In this document: one piece after another, positions 1-6,472 of the stretch
Layout of the letters: each line of letters opens with the position of its first letter
Position numbering within the stretch: the stretch's first letter is position 1
NCBI RefSeq assembly: GCF_000770305.1
Contig: NZ_JNVB01000007.1
Location: 46,998-110,997, forward strand
Source: Erwinia oleae
GTDB taxonomy: Bacteria; Pseudomonadota; Gammaproteobacteria; Enterobacterales; Enterobacteriaceae
Direction of reading: 5' to 3'
DNA length: 64,000 nucleotides
Notes under the pieces: model-generated
Databases searched by the model: none
Told to the model about the DNA's origin: nothing
What the model saw: the letters and a program-made list of their open reading frames with translations, nothing else
Program-made: the position numbers and the translations under genes

Positions 1-630
1 CGCCTGCGCGACCAGCCGCTGGTGCTCTGCGGCCATAGCGACTTTACTGCTATACAGCTGGCGCTGCTGTGTCACGGCGTGAAAAGCGTTAGCGGCCCCA
101 TGCTGGCAGGCAATTTCGGCGCGGAAACCCTTGCTGATTTTACCGTGGAGCATTTCTGGCGTGCGCTCACCTCGCCTGAGCTGACGCTGGAGTGGCAGAC
201 AGACGCGCAATCGGTTGATCTCACCGGCACGGTCTGGGGCGGTAACCTGGCAATGATCGTCTCGTTGGTTGGCGCGCCGTGGATGCCTGACATTCCTGAT
301 GGCATACTGGTTATTGAAGACGTCAATGAACATCCCTATAAAGTTGAAAGAATGATGCTTCAACTGGCGCAAAGCGGCGTTCTGGCGCGGCAAAAAGCGA
401 TCGTTGCCGGTAGCTTTACCGGCGCACACCTGACTGATTACGATTGCGGTTATGATATTGAAAGCGTGTGGACGCTGATACGTAAGATAACCGGCCTGCC
501 GGTGGTCACCGGTCTTGAATTCGGCCACGGGTGGCGCACCGTTACCCTGCCGCTGGGCGCACAAGGACGGCTGCTCGTTGAAAACGGCGCGGCCTCACTG
601 ATATTAAATGATTTCCCTACGCTACGCTGA
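1..630 (+). CDS. ldcA: LD-carboxypeptidase (murein tetrapeptide carboxypeptidase), 5'-truncated by the window edge
   Basis: The cytoplasmic serine peptidase LdcA removes the terminal D-alanine from murein tetrapeptides during cell-wall recycling. The frame is open at position 1, so only the last 209 residues of a roughly 300-residue protein are present. The nucleophile motif GHSDFTAIQ lies at visible residues 11-19 and matches E. coli LdcA closely. The Glu-containing segment VIEDVNEHP and the C-terminal segment FGHGWRTVTLPLG, carrying the catalytic His, complete the S66-family Ser-Glu-His set. A GTG at 22 is an internal codon, not the start. The next gene follows after 15 bases in the same direction. 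Confidence 0.93.
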   Translation, partial: RLRDQPLVLCGHSDFTAIQLALLCHGVKSVSGPMLAGNFGAETLADFTVEHFWRALTSPELTLEWQTDAQSVDLTGTVWGGNLAMIVSLVGAPWMPDIPDGILVIEDVNEHPYKVERMMLQLAQSGVLARQKAIVAGSFTGAHLTDYDCGYDIESVWTLIRKITGLPVVTGLEFGHGWRTVTLPLGAQGRLLVENGAASLILNDFPTLR

Positions 631-645
631 CATCCGGGAGCGCTC

Positions 646-1305
646 ATGAAACAGTTGTATGAGGATCTCTGGGTTTCCACCCCGGAAGCGCTGTCCGAAT
701 CCGGGCACGAGGAGATCATGCATGGTTTTTTATTAAAGCATCCTCGCGGTAACATTCTGATTTCACGAATCGAAAATCAGGAGGATCACCAGGCCATTGC
801 TGAACAGGGCGGCATCATTCGTCACTACCTTACGCACTGGCACGAAGCCGGGCCTGGTACTCGCACGTTGCAACAGCGTTTCAGCTCGGCCCTCTATTGC
901 CATATTCGCACACTGGGGCCAATCAGTAACTTTGTTGAAGCAGACGATACCTTTAGTCGGGCCGAAGTTCACTGCGGCAGTTTTCACGTGGTACCCACAC
1001 CAGGCCATACGCCAGGCAGCACCAGCTATCTGTATGCTTCGCCTTTCGGTAAAACCTACCTCTTTGTTGGCGATACGATTACGCGTTCCAGCGATCGCTG
1101 GGTGACGGTGCTTGAAACCGACAGCAATGAAGCGGACCTGGCAAATTCACTGGAGTTTTATCGGGCGCTGAGGCCGGATGTGATTTTAATGGGGACAACA
1201 CAAGACCATCGCGGTTGGGAAGAGGTAACGATTCGTGACTGGCTGGCGCTACTGGATGAAGCAGAGACCACGCCGCGCGATCGCCGACAGCGCGTGCTGA
1301 ACTGA
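646..1305 (+). CDS. MBL-fold metallo-hydrolase-like protein with an incomplete metal site
   Basis: This 219-residue protein has the layout of the metallo-beta-lactamase fold: an N-terminal beta region, a THWHEAG segment at about residues 63-69, a PTPGHTPGS segment with H121, and LFVGDT with D143. The usual HxHxDH motif reads H-W-H-E-A-G, so the Asp and third His of the second metal site are missing while H64, H66, H121 and D143 remain. It may bind one metal or be a non-catalytic relative; the substrate cannot be told from sequence. The start at 646 has a GGGAG ribosome site 6 bases upstream. It lies 15 bases after ldcA and may be co-transcribed with it. Confidence 0.75.
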   Translation: MKQLYEDLWVSTPEALSESGHEEIMHGFLLKHPRGNILISRIENQEDHQAIAEQGGIIRHYLTHWHEAGPGTRTLQQRFSSALYCHIRTLGPISNFVEADDTFSRAEVHCGSFHVVPTPGHTPGSTSYLYASPFGKTYLFVGDTITRSSDRWVTVLETDSNEADLANSLEFYRALRPDVILMGTTQDHRGWEEVTIRDWLALLDEAETTPRDRRQRVLN

Positions 1306-1399
1306 GCAGGCGCTGCGTCAGCAAAGATTTTTACGGGAACGACGTGCGGGAAGCATAGCTGGAACCGCGCCATACGGCGGCGCGGTGAGATGCCATGAT

Positions 1400-1624
1400 T
1401 CAATCGTTGATTGAGTTCATGTCCTTGATGTTATTTTGATTTACAGCCTGTTCTTTACCGTTTTCGTCGGTATAGAGCACCATGCCGGTGGCATCATCAA
1501 TTTTTGGCTTACCCTGAACCACCACGGTACTGCCATCCTTCATATGCATAATATGGTCGTTTGAACAGCCCGCCAGCACCGATCCTGCTGCAAGAACGCT
1601 GAGTAAAAGAAGTGTCTTTTTCAT
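1400..1624 (-). CDS. YgdI/YgdR-family small lipoprotein
   Basis: This 74-residue protein starts with a lipoprotein signal peptide: MKK, a hydrophobic run, and the lipobox LAGC with the lipidated Cys at residue 20. The mature part contains MHMKDGSTVVVQGKPKIDD followed by YTDENGKE, the pattern of the YgdI/YgdR (DUF903) family of enterobacterial lipoproteins with a small SH3-like fold. The function of the family is unknown. The open frame extends much further upstream, but the signal peptide and a GGGAT ribosome site 9 bases before ATG at 1624 fix the start. It is a single gene facing the divergent dinI-like gene. Confidence 0.85.
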   Translation of the reverse strand: MKKTLLLLSVLAAGSVLAGCSNDHIMHMKDGSTVVVQGKPKIDDATGMVLYTDENGKEQAVNQNNIKDMNSIND

Positions 1625-1746
1625 TTTAATGATCCCTTTTGCTATTTCAGGTTTCAGTGTAGCTGTTCCTGTTGATGAATCAGCCTGTTGGATAACAATT
1701 AAGCATTTTCTGATGCAACAAATTCCGGTTGATGATCGCCTGAAAA

Positions 1747-1766
1747 TACTGTATTTTTGTCCAGCA
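1747..1766 (+). promoter_or_regulatory. LexA (SOS) box upstream of the DinI-like gene
   Basis: The sequence TACTGTATTTTTGTCCAGCA contains CTGT-N8-CCAG, one base from the LexA consensus CTGT-N8-ACAG, with the usual flanking TA. It ends 20 bases before the ATG of the downstream gene, so bound LexA would overlap its promoter or transcript start. Confidence 0.75.
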
Positions 1767-1786
1767 TTTATAACCAGGAACACTCC

Positions 1787-2032
1787 ATGTTTATTGAACT
1801 GATTTACGATAAGCGCAACGTTGCCGGCTTGCCAAACGCGCAGGAAATTATTCTCAACGAGCTTGAAAAGCGTATTCAGCGCGTTTTTCCTGATGCAGAA
1901 GTGAAAGTGAAACCGATGCAGGCAAACAGCGTGAAAACGGATGCCAGCAAAAATGATAAGGCCGTGATGGCGCGTATTATTGAAGAGATGTTCGACGAAG
2001 CCGATCAGTGGATGGTTTCCGGCGAATATTAA
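1787..2032 (+). CDS. DinI/MsgA-family SOS protein
   Basis: This 81-residue protein is the same length as E. coli DinI, which modulates RecA filaments and the SOS response. It begins MFIELIYDKRNV and contains RIQRVFPDAEVKVKP, then an acidic C-terminal helix EEMFDEADQWMVS, all typical of the DinI family. The N-terminus is closer to Salmonella MsgA than to DinI proper, so DinI/MsgA-like is the safer name. The ATG at 1787 is preferred because an AGGAAC ribosome site sits just upstream and the family starts here. An SOS box lies immediately upstream, consistent with damage induction. Such genes also occur on prophages, and the neighbouring block is phage-flavoured. Confidence 0.88.
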   Translation: MFIELIYDKRNVAGLPNAQEIILNELEKRIQRVFPDAEVKVKPMQANSVKTDASKNDKAVMARIIEEMFDEADQWMVSGEY

Positions 2033-2139
2033 TGCTGGCTGCGGTCTGCTTTTTTGGAATTTATTAGCCAGCAGTAATAAAGTTTTACCCTGTCGCGCCG
2101 AAATAAACACTATACGATTTCAGCAGGCGGACAAGCACA

Positions 2140-2391
2140 ATGGCCCTTGTTTATATACCGTCGTTGATCGGTTTACTGATCAACGCCGAACAGCGGAAAG
2201 GTAGCGTATTGACGCGACAGGAAGTGGAAGCGATCCGCGATGGCAGCGTTTGCATTTCTGTACCGGACTTTATCGCCAGAAGCATGGAACCCGCCTGTGG
2301 ATACAACGATATCGATCCGCAAAAATGCTGGGAAGAGTGGTCGCGCTACCGTAGCCGCCCGCAGTCACCTTCCGGGTTAAGCTATGGTTAA
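2140..2391 (+). CDS. Conserved-looking small protein of unknown function
   Basis: This 83-residue product is not recognised. It has an N-terminal hydrophobic stretch (VYIPSLIGLLI), a middle section with VLTRQEVEAIRDG, and an aromatic C-terminal part DPQKCWEEWSRYR. No signal peptide cleavage site or known motif is evident. A GGCGGA ribosome-site candidate lies 9 bases before ATG at 2140. It follows the DinI-like gene by about 110 bases in the same direction, and its last 4 bases overlap the end of the convergent gene on the other strand. Codon use resembles the neighbours, so it is probably a real gene. Confidence 0.6.
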   Translation: MALVYIPSLIGLLINAEQRKGSVLTRQEVEAIRDGSVCISVPDFIARSMEPACGYNDIDPQKCWEEWSRYRSRPQSPSGLSYG

Positions 2392-2588
2392 TTTTTTGAA
2401 CGATCGTTAATTTCGCTATACAGCAGTTCATAGACCTGGGTTGCATACCCGGCACTGTCGCGCAGCATTTGAATCGCATCTTCGAGCGTTTGCGGTTCTA
2501 TCTGACCGACGATTCGCCATCCCAGAGCGATATTTTTTGCTTCTTCAAGCCGATCGGGTTGTGATTGAACAGACGCAGCCTCGGACAC
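2388..2588 (-). CDS. Small acidic protein of unknown function, GTG start
   Basis: This 66-residue product is predicted to be helical, with the segments RLEEAKNIALGWRIVG and LEDAIQMLRDSAGYATQVYELLY. I do not recognise a family. The start is GTG at 2588, preceded by AGGAG with 6-base spacing. An ATG two bases upstream is in another frame and runs only about 30 codons. A promoter-like pair, TTGAGC and TTATAA with 17-base spacing, lies about 70 bases upstream at 2656-2684, which supports expression. It converges on the 2140-2391 gene with a 4-base overlap. Confidence 0.6.
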   Translation of the reverse strand: MSEAASVQSQPDRLEEAKNIALGWRIVGQIEPQTLEDAIQMLRDSAGYATQVYELLYSEINDRSKN

Positions 2589-2655
2589 ATGATTCTCCTG
2601 ATTTGTATTTTGGTCCTATTTTACGTTTCTGAAACGCGTCATCTCAACCCTTCTC

Positions 2656-2684
2656 TTATAACTATAAGTGAATACAAAGCTCAA
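2656..2684 (-). promoter_or_regulatory. Candidate sigma-70 promoter for the 2388-2588 gene
   Basis: On the minus strand TTGAGC (2684-2679) and TTATAA (2661-2656) are spaced by 17 bases. The -10 element overlaps the perfect dyad CTTATA-AC-TATAAG at 2655-2668, a possible repressor site. The call rests on motif and position alone. Confidence 0.4.
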
Positions 2685-2704
2685 TCAGGCACTTTTGGGT
2701 AGAA

Positions 2705-2790
2705 AAAAGACGCCAGACAGACTACCTCTGTACATTGTCGCTGCATTATCAGACAACCCGCACTCTGGCGTACACGCGGGTTTTCCTCCC
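2705..2790 (-). ncRNA. Candidate small RNA or structured terminator region
   Basis: Read on the minus strand, this stretch has a stable hairpin CGCGGG-AGGAAAA-CCCGCG. It is followed by ACGCCAGA, which can pair with TCTGGCGT about 46 bases later, directly before a run of six T. That is the form of a short RNA ending in an intrinsic terminator. No coding frame of note fits. The rest of the 403-base gap 2589-2991 is AT-rich, with a near-perfect 20-base palindrome at 2828-2847. I could not match it to a known small RNA. Confidence 0.35.
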
Positions 2791-2827
2791 GCGCAACGTA
2801 AAATTACGCTTCTCAGACGTTAGCTTC

Positions 2828-2847
2828 GTTTACTTTTAAAAATAAAC
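2828..2847. promoter_or_regulatory. Near-perfect 20-base palindrome, possible operator
   Basis: GTTTACTTTTAAAAATAAAC pairs with its reverse complement at 18 of 20 positions. It lies between the candidate RNA and the holin gene. The dyad could bind a dimeric regulator; no protein is assigned. Confidence 0.3.
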
Positions 2848-2991
2848 AATTATTTACACATTCATGTTCAATTGCGGCGCTATCATAGCAGTGTGTTATG
2901 AGCAGATCCGTTCTAATATAGAAACATCTAAGACGATAATTGCTTTCTTTTAAGAACTTTTAAAGTCTGAACAGCAGGTTAGTCACAGCAA

Positions 2992-3282
2992 TCACTTATC
3001 AGGCTTAAGAACGGCAAAAATCAGTGCCACATTCCCTTTTGCACGATACACCGTTCCACAAAATATCAGATTAAACGTGACGGATGACCAGGTGGCATGA
3101 GTGTAGGTATCAAAAAAAAAGCGAAAGGGCACGGTGGCATAAGCAAGAATAATCAGGTATGCCAGCCAGGATGCCCATTTTTGATCTCTGGCGCCAGGCT
3201 TATGAAACAGCATCAAGCGCAGGACGATTGCTGTACAGATGGCCACGTTTGCCCACACCATCAATAAATCATTTGTTACCAT
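2992..3282 (-). CDS. Phage holin-like protein, three transmembrane segments (Phage_holin_3_7 type)
   Basis: This 96-residue protein has three hydrophobic segments at about residues 6-26, 39-57 and 65-80. It carries the features of the putative 3TM phage holin family: ICTAIVLRLMLF near the start, WASWLAYLIILAYATVPF, and a C-terminal FNLIFCGTVYRAKGNV. Such holins form inner-membrane lesions at the end of phage lysis. ATG at 3282 has a strong AAGGGGG ribosome site. It overlaps the upstream holin-like gene by 14 bases, indicating translational coupling. No endolysin, spanin or other phage gene is adjacent, so this pair is a remnant or a domesticated unit. Confidence 0.75.
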   Translation of the reverse strand: MVTNDLLMVWANVAICTAIVLRLMLFHKPGARDQKWASWLAYLIILAYATVPFRFFFDTYTHATWSSVTFNLIFCGTVYRAKGNVALIFAVLKPDK

Positions 3283-3649
3283 GGAATCCCCCTTTCCAGC
3301 GTGTTAACCATGCGGCTGGGTCCTGCTGACTAATAAAGGTTAAGGTTTTAATCGCCAATGCCGAAAGCAAAATAGCGCCAAGACCATCCAATGGTGTATC
3401 GCTGTAGCCCACTAATTGAGCAAGCTTGGTGCCAGCCAGCCCGGCGCCAAATACGCCAACCATCATTGAAACAAGGAAATAGGCTGCACGTACAAAAAGA
3501 CGTAATTCCTGCGCGCCGGCCACATAGAAAACAGCACCAGCAAATGCCCCAAAAATTACGCTGTAATTGATACCATCCATATGACCAGTCACGCTTGCTC
3601 CTGCCGACGCCACAGCGCCCATGGTGACTGCTAACAGATGTCCAGACAT
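3269..3649 (-). CDS. Phage holin-like partner protein (Phage_holin_8 type)
   Basis: This 126-residue membrane protein has an N-terminal Gly/Ala-rich segment, then hydrophobic spans around residues 29-45, 52-75 and 86-105, and a soluble tail with DPAAWLTRWKGG. In phages a protein of this type commonly sits directly upstream of the 3TM holin found here, as seen in this pair. AGGGGG lies just before ATG at 3649. The two genes overlap by 14 bases. Without a nearby lysozyme the role is uncertain: prophage remnant, or a small membrane-lesion system kept by the host. Family naming is from memory of sequence style, so moderate confidence. Confidence 0.65.
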   Translation of the reverse strand: MSGHLLAVTMGAVASAGASVTGHMDGINYSVIFGAFAGAVFYVAGAQELRLFVRAAYFLVSMMVGVFGAGLAGTKLAQLVGYSDTPLDGLGAILLSALAIKTLTFISQQDPAAWLTRWKGGFHGNK

Positions 3650-4061
3650 ATTGCCCCCTATGACTACAGCGCCTTCAAAAAAGCAGAGATAAAAAAATCC
3701 CGGTCAGGGCCAGGATTTTTAAAGGTATCGGTCATTGCTGATGCAGCGAATGTTATCACTCTATCTTGAGAATCGCGTACGCGTGAGCATTTTTCTCAAA
3801 ATTTTATGATTTTTTTTCTACCTTTAAATCAATAGGATAAAAATTCCTGTTGTATATAACCTCAGTGGAACAGACGTTTTATTGATCTTTCAAACAAACT
3901 GCTAAAGCAAACGGCGCCTTCGCCATACCCCTGATCATTAACCAGGTGAAAGGACATGATTGCGTGATGAATGTCTGGACCGGTAACGTCGATGTTTTAT
4001 TAAAGTTCCTATCCACCTGACCGATGTATGTAGCACGACACCAGAATAGTCATCGAACATC
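3650..4061. other. AT-rich non-coding stretch between phage-like genes
   Basis: Most of the 566-base gap 3650-4215 is AT-rich and lacks a convincing gene. An imperfect hairpin with flanking A and T runs, AAAAATCC and GGATTTTT at about 3695-3722, could terminate transcripts in either direction. Two tiny frames (3 and 17 codons) follow AAAGGACATG at about 3950 and could be leader peptides. A 27-codon hydrophobic frame follows and is listed separately. Confidence 0.4.
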
Positions 4062-4145
4062 ATGCAATTAATTAAACCTGTTGAGTTAGCGTTGCTCTCT
4101 GTCACCCTTATCTACTGTTTTGCTATGTCTTCGTGGTTTTGGTAA
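4062..4145 (+). CDS. Possible small membrane protein, 27 residues
   Basis: An ATG at 4062 opens a 27-codon frame ending TAA at 4143-4145. The product starts MQLIKPVELALL and ends YCFAMSSWFW. It has one continuous hydrophobic segment of about 20 residues and only one basic and one acidic residue, the look of small single-span membrane proteins or type I toxins. No clear ribosome site precedes it, which lowers confidence. It lies 70 bases before the next plus-strand gene and could act as its leader. Confidence 0.3.
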   Translation: MQLIKPVELALLSVTLIYCFAMSSWFW

Positions 4146-4215
4146 GACAAACGTTATGGCAGCAACCTGCCCTGTCTGATACTTTTATTAAATCGCTACC
4201 CTGAGAGAAAGCACC

Positions 4216-4659
4216 ATGGCCAGCTATGAAGAGTTGTGGCACGTTATTGATATGCGAGTGCGGGAAAACAATGACATCAGTCACGCAGAGATTAGCGATT
4301 CAGGGAATGTCAGAGGCCAGGCGGCAATACAACGTATTGCGCAAATTTTCATCCTGGAAATACTGCTGGAAAGACATCGCGAAAAATATGCCAGCGTTTT
4401 CTTTCCCTTAACGGGAGAAGAGGCACTGCATCATCTGGTGTTCAAAAGAACCGGATGGCGACCTTTTGAAGCGAAATCGCTCTCCCTGAGTGATGCAATG
4501 TTTGTCATTGCAGAACTTTTCAGAGAGGAGAATCTTCCTTCTGACGCGGTTATTTTCATCCGTGAACAGGGCATTAAAAACGTTTCCTATCCGGTACATG
4601 ACTTCTCGGAAAAAGACTGGGATCCGCGCGAAAACGCCGTCTTCCTGAAGCAGAAATAA
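4216..4659 (+). CDS. Hypothetical protein, possibly of the ECs1072 phage-associated family
   Basis: The 147-residue product has an N-terminal MASYEELWHVIDMRV, a helix QRIAQIFILEILLERHREKY, and a middle EEALHHLVFKRTGWRPFEAKSLSLSDA. The combination of a long amphipathic ILEILLE helix with EALHHLVF resembles ECs1072-type proteins, which accompany holin genes in prophages; this is a weak recollection. No catalytic motif is visible. The ATG at 4216 has GAGAGAAAG upstream. It diverges from the holin pair and converges on the hydrolase, whose end is 43 bases away. Confidence 0.6.
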   Translation: MASYEELWHVIDMRVRENNDISHAEISDSGNVRGQAAIQRIAQIFILEILLERHREKYASVFFPLTGEEALHHLVFKRTGWRPFEAKSLSLSDAMFVIAELFREENLPSDAVIFIREQGIKNVSYPVHDFSEKDWDPRENAVFLKQK

Positions 4660-4702
4660 GCAGGCTGCGGGCGCGCTGTGCGCCCGTATTATCCGGTTGG
4701 GT

Positions 4703-5626
4703 TTAAAAAAATTCGCGCAGTTCCCTGGCGAGCGCGGCGGGTTGTTCTTCGGGAATAAAATGCCCGCAGTGCGGAATAATGACGCCCGACACGTTTTCGG
4801 CGAAAGCGCGCAACGGGGCGGCCATATCGTTAATGGAGCCATAGTCTGCGCTGACCGCCAGCACCGGCACCTTTAGTTTACCTTCAACCTGAAGCGCCCT
4901 GTTCTGTTCCGCAGAAAGTTCGGCAGCACGATAGTAAGCCAGGCCCGCACGCAGCCCGCCGCTGCGGTTCATTACCCGCAAATACTCCTCAATATCACTC
5001 TCCTGGAAGGTTTCGGGATTGGCCGTTTTCCTTTTTAAAAACCACGCAAGATAGGTTCGCTCGCGACCGGTGATCAACGCTTCGGGCAAATCCGGGATGG
5101 CGTGAAAGGCAAAATGCCAGGTTCGCCACGCTTTATCCGCTGAAACGGGCAGCGCGTCGGGTAAAGTGATGCCTGGGATCCCGGCGTCCAGTAGCGCCAG
5201 ACGTTTCACCTCGTTGCTGTAAAGCGCTGTATAAGGCCAGGCCACCCAGGCGCCCACATCGTGCGCGACCAGAAAGTATTGACGAATATCGAGCTGCGCC
5301 AGCAGCCCGTGCACCGTCTCTGCCAGCGTACGCGTATCGTAGCCGGTTTCGGGCCGATCGGAGTCGCCCTGACCAGGAAGATCGGGGGCGATAACACGAT
5401 AGCGATCGCCGAGTAAGTGCATCACTTTTCGCCAGGCATACCAGCTCTGCGGAAATCCCGCCAGCAGCACCACTGTTTCACCCGAATGGTTTCCACCGAT
5501 CACGTAGTGCATGCGCACACCGTCGACCAGCGCGTAGCGATGCTCAAACCCGTTAAGTTCGCTATCACGTCGGGTTGCAGGTTGCGCCCCGGTAAGGCGG
5601 GGCGTCGCGTCTTTGTCATTTTGCAT
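4703..5626 (-). CDS. Alpha/beta hydrolase of the epoxide hydrolase type
   Basis: This 307-residue protein has the core of the epoxide hydrolase/haloalkane dehalogenase branch of alpha/beta hydrolases. The strand before the oxyanion loop reads LLAGFPQSW (residues 54-62), the lid-proximal PDLPGQGDSDRP follows, and the nucleophile elbow VAHDVGAW has Asp123. The C-terminal CGHFIPEEQP supplies His at about 289. The usual HGFP motif reads AGFP, so the conserved His is replaced. The substrate is unknown. The upstream tetR gene faces the same way and a matching operator lies 39-56 bases before the ATG, so it is probably repressed by that regulator and induced by a small, perhaps toxic, molecule. Confidence 0.8.
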   Translation of the reverse strand: MQNDKDATPRLTGAQPATRRDSELNGFEHRYALVDGVRMHYVIGGNHSGETVVLLAGFPQSWYAWRKVMHLLGDRYRVIAPDLPGQGDSDRPETGYDTRTLAETVHGLLAQLDIRQYFLVAHDVGAWVAWPYTALYSNEVKRLALLDAGIPGITLPDALPVSADKAWRTWHFAFHAIPDLPEALITGRERTYLAWFLKRKTANPETFQESDIEEYLRVMNRSGGLRAGLAYYRAAELSAEQNRALQVEGKLKVPVLAVSADYGSINDMAAPLRAFAENVSGVIIPHCGHFIPEEQPAALARELREFF

Positions 5627-5664
5627 GGTTATTCCTCAACTGAGTTTACAGGCGCGGGCACTTT

Positions 5665-5682
5665 CGGTAACGATCGTGTCCA
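5665..5682. promoter_or_regulatory. Operator copy 1 (hydrolase) of a TetR-type site
   Basis: CGGTAACGATCGTGTCCA matches 15 of 18 bases of the copy before tetR at 6327-6344. The conserved core AACGATCGT-TCCAAATTA extends to 5687. It lies just upstream of the hydrolase start at 5626, between tetR and the hydrolase. Confidence 0.6.
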
Positions 5683-5696
5683 AATTAATGAAATTT

Positions 5697-6314
5697 TTAA
5701 TCCAGCAGCTTCATTGCCAGCCGCAGGGTGTCTTCAGGATCAATAATGTTCTCAATTTTCCCTACCACACGCATGCCGAAAACGAGGCAGAGTATTAGCT
5801 GCGCCGCCGCTTCAGCGTTCAGCCTCTGAGAAAACGATCCGTCCTGCTGCCCTTCCTCGACCAGAGTGACAATCAGGCGCTTATTGCGCATCACGGCCTG
5901 CTCCACCAGCTCCGCCAGTTCCTTATCCAGCCCCGTTAACGCCACCACGCTACCCACCACCAGGCACCCTCGCCTGCCTTCCACATCGTGCGCGGAATCA
6001 ATATAAAATCGTAGCAGCGCCATCAGCCGTTCCCGGCCATCAGCGAGGCTTTCAAGCCTGCGACGCAGTTCTGTATTACGACAGGAGGTATAGCGTTCAA
6101 ACGCGCGAAGAAACAGCGTGCGCTTGTCTGTAAACGCTTTATAAATACTGCCCGAGGTCAGCATCATTGCTGCGCTGAGATCGGTGATGGAGGCGGCATG
6201 AAAGCCCTTCTGCCTGAAGAGCTGCATGGCGCTCTCCAGCGCGCGATCGGTATCGAATTCTCTGGGGCGTCCGCGATCTTTGCGCGGCGTTTGGGTGAAA
6301 ACTGAATTGTTCAT
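5697..6314 (-). CDS. TetR/AcrR-family transcriptional regulator
   Basis: The 205-residue protein begins with a basic tail (TPRKDRGRPREFD), then an N-terminal helix-turn-helix domain at about residues 17-65 with ALESAMQLFRQKGFHAASITDLS and SGSIYKAFTDKRTLFLRAF. The C-terminal ligand and dimer domain includes RRGCLVVGSV, a feature of the AcrR-like group with TetR_C-type domains. It lies upstream of the alpha/beta hydrolase on the same strand. An almost perfect palindrome lies 13-30 bases before its start and a second copy lies before the hydrolase, so it likely represses itself and the hydrolase. The inducing ligand cannot be inferred. Confidence 0.88.
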   Translation of the reverse strand: MNNSVFTQTPRKDRGRPREFDTDRALESAMQLFRQKGFHAASITDLSAAMMLTSGSIYKAFTDKRTLFLRAFERYTSCRNTELRRRLESLADGRERLMALLRFYIDSAHDVEGRRGCLVVGSVVALTGLDKELAELVEQAVMRNKRLIVTLVEEGQQDGSFSQRLNAEAAAQLILCLVFGMRVVGKIENIIDPEDTLRLAMKLLD

Positions 6315-6326
6315 CGTGATTCTTTA

Positions 6327-6344
6327 TGGAAACGATCGTATCCA
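6327..6344. promoter_or_regulatory. Operator copy 2 (tetR self-regulation)
   Basis: TGGAAACGATCGTATCCA is palindromic at 8 of 9 base pairs and sits immediately upstream of the tetR start. The 19-base stretch AACGATCGTATCCAAATTA (6331-6349) recurs with one change at 5669-5687 before the hydrolase. Confidence 0.7.
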
Positions 6345-6438
6345 AATTATAGTCATAAGCACCCCTTATGCAAGTTATCTCTACACGTCGGTGAGAATCG
6401 GCTTATTTTATGCTGTTGGTTAAGGATATTGAAAACAG

Positions 6439-6472
6439 AAAGCCGACATAAATTCACACTTATGTCGGCTTT
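6439..6472. terminator. Intrinsic terminator after icd
   Basis: The 13-base arms AAAGCCGACATAA and TTATGTCGGCTTT flank an 8-base loop. On the minus strand it follows the icd stop and is followed by a T-rich stretch. Being symmetric it may act in both directions. Confidence 0.8.

Noticed and set aside
2705..2790. Identification of the candidate RNA as Spot 42 from the shared ACAGAGGTA
   Set aside because: Only nine bases match, and Spot 42 lies elsewhere on the chromosome with a different terminator.
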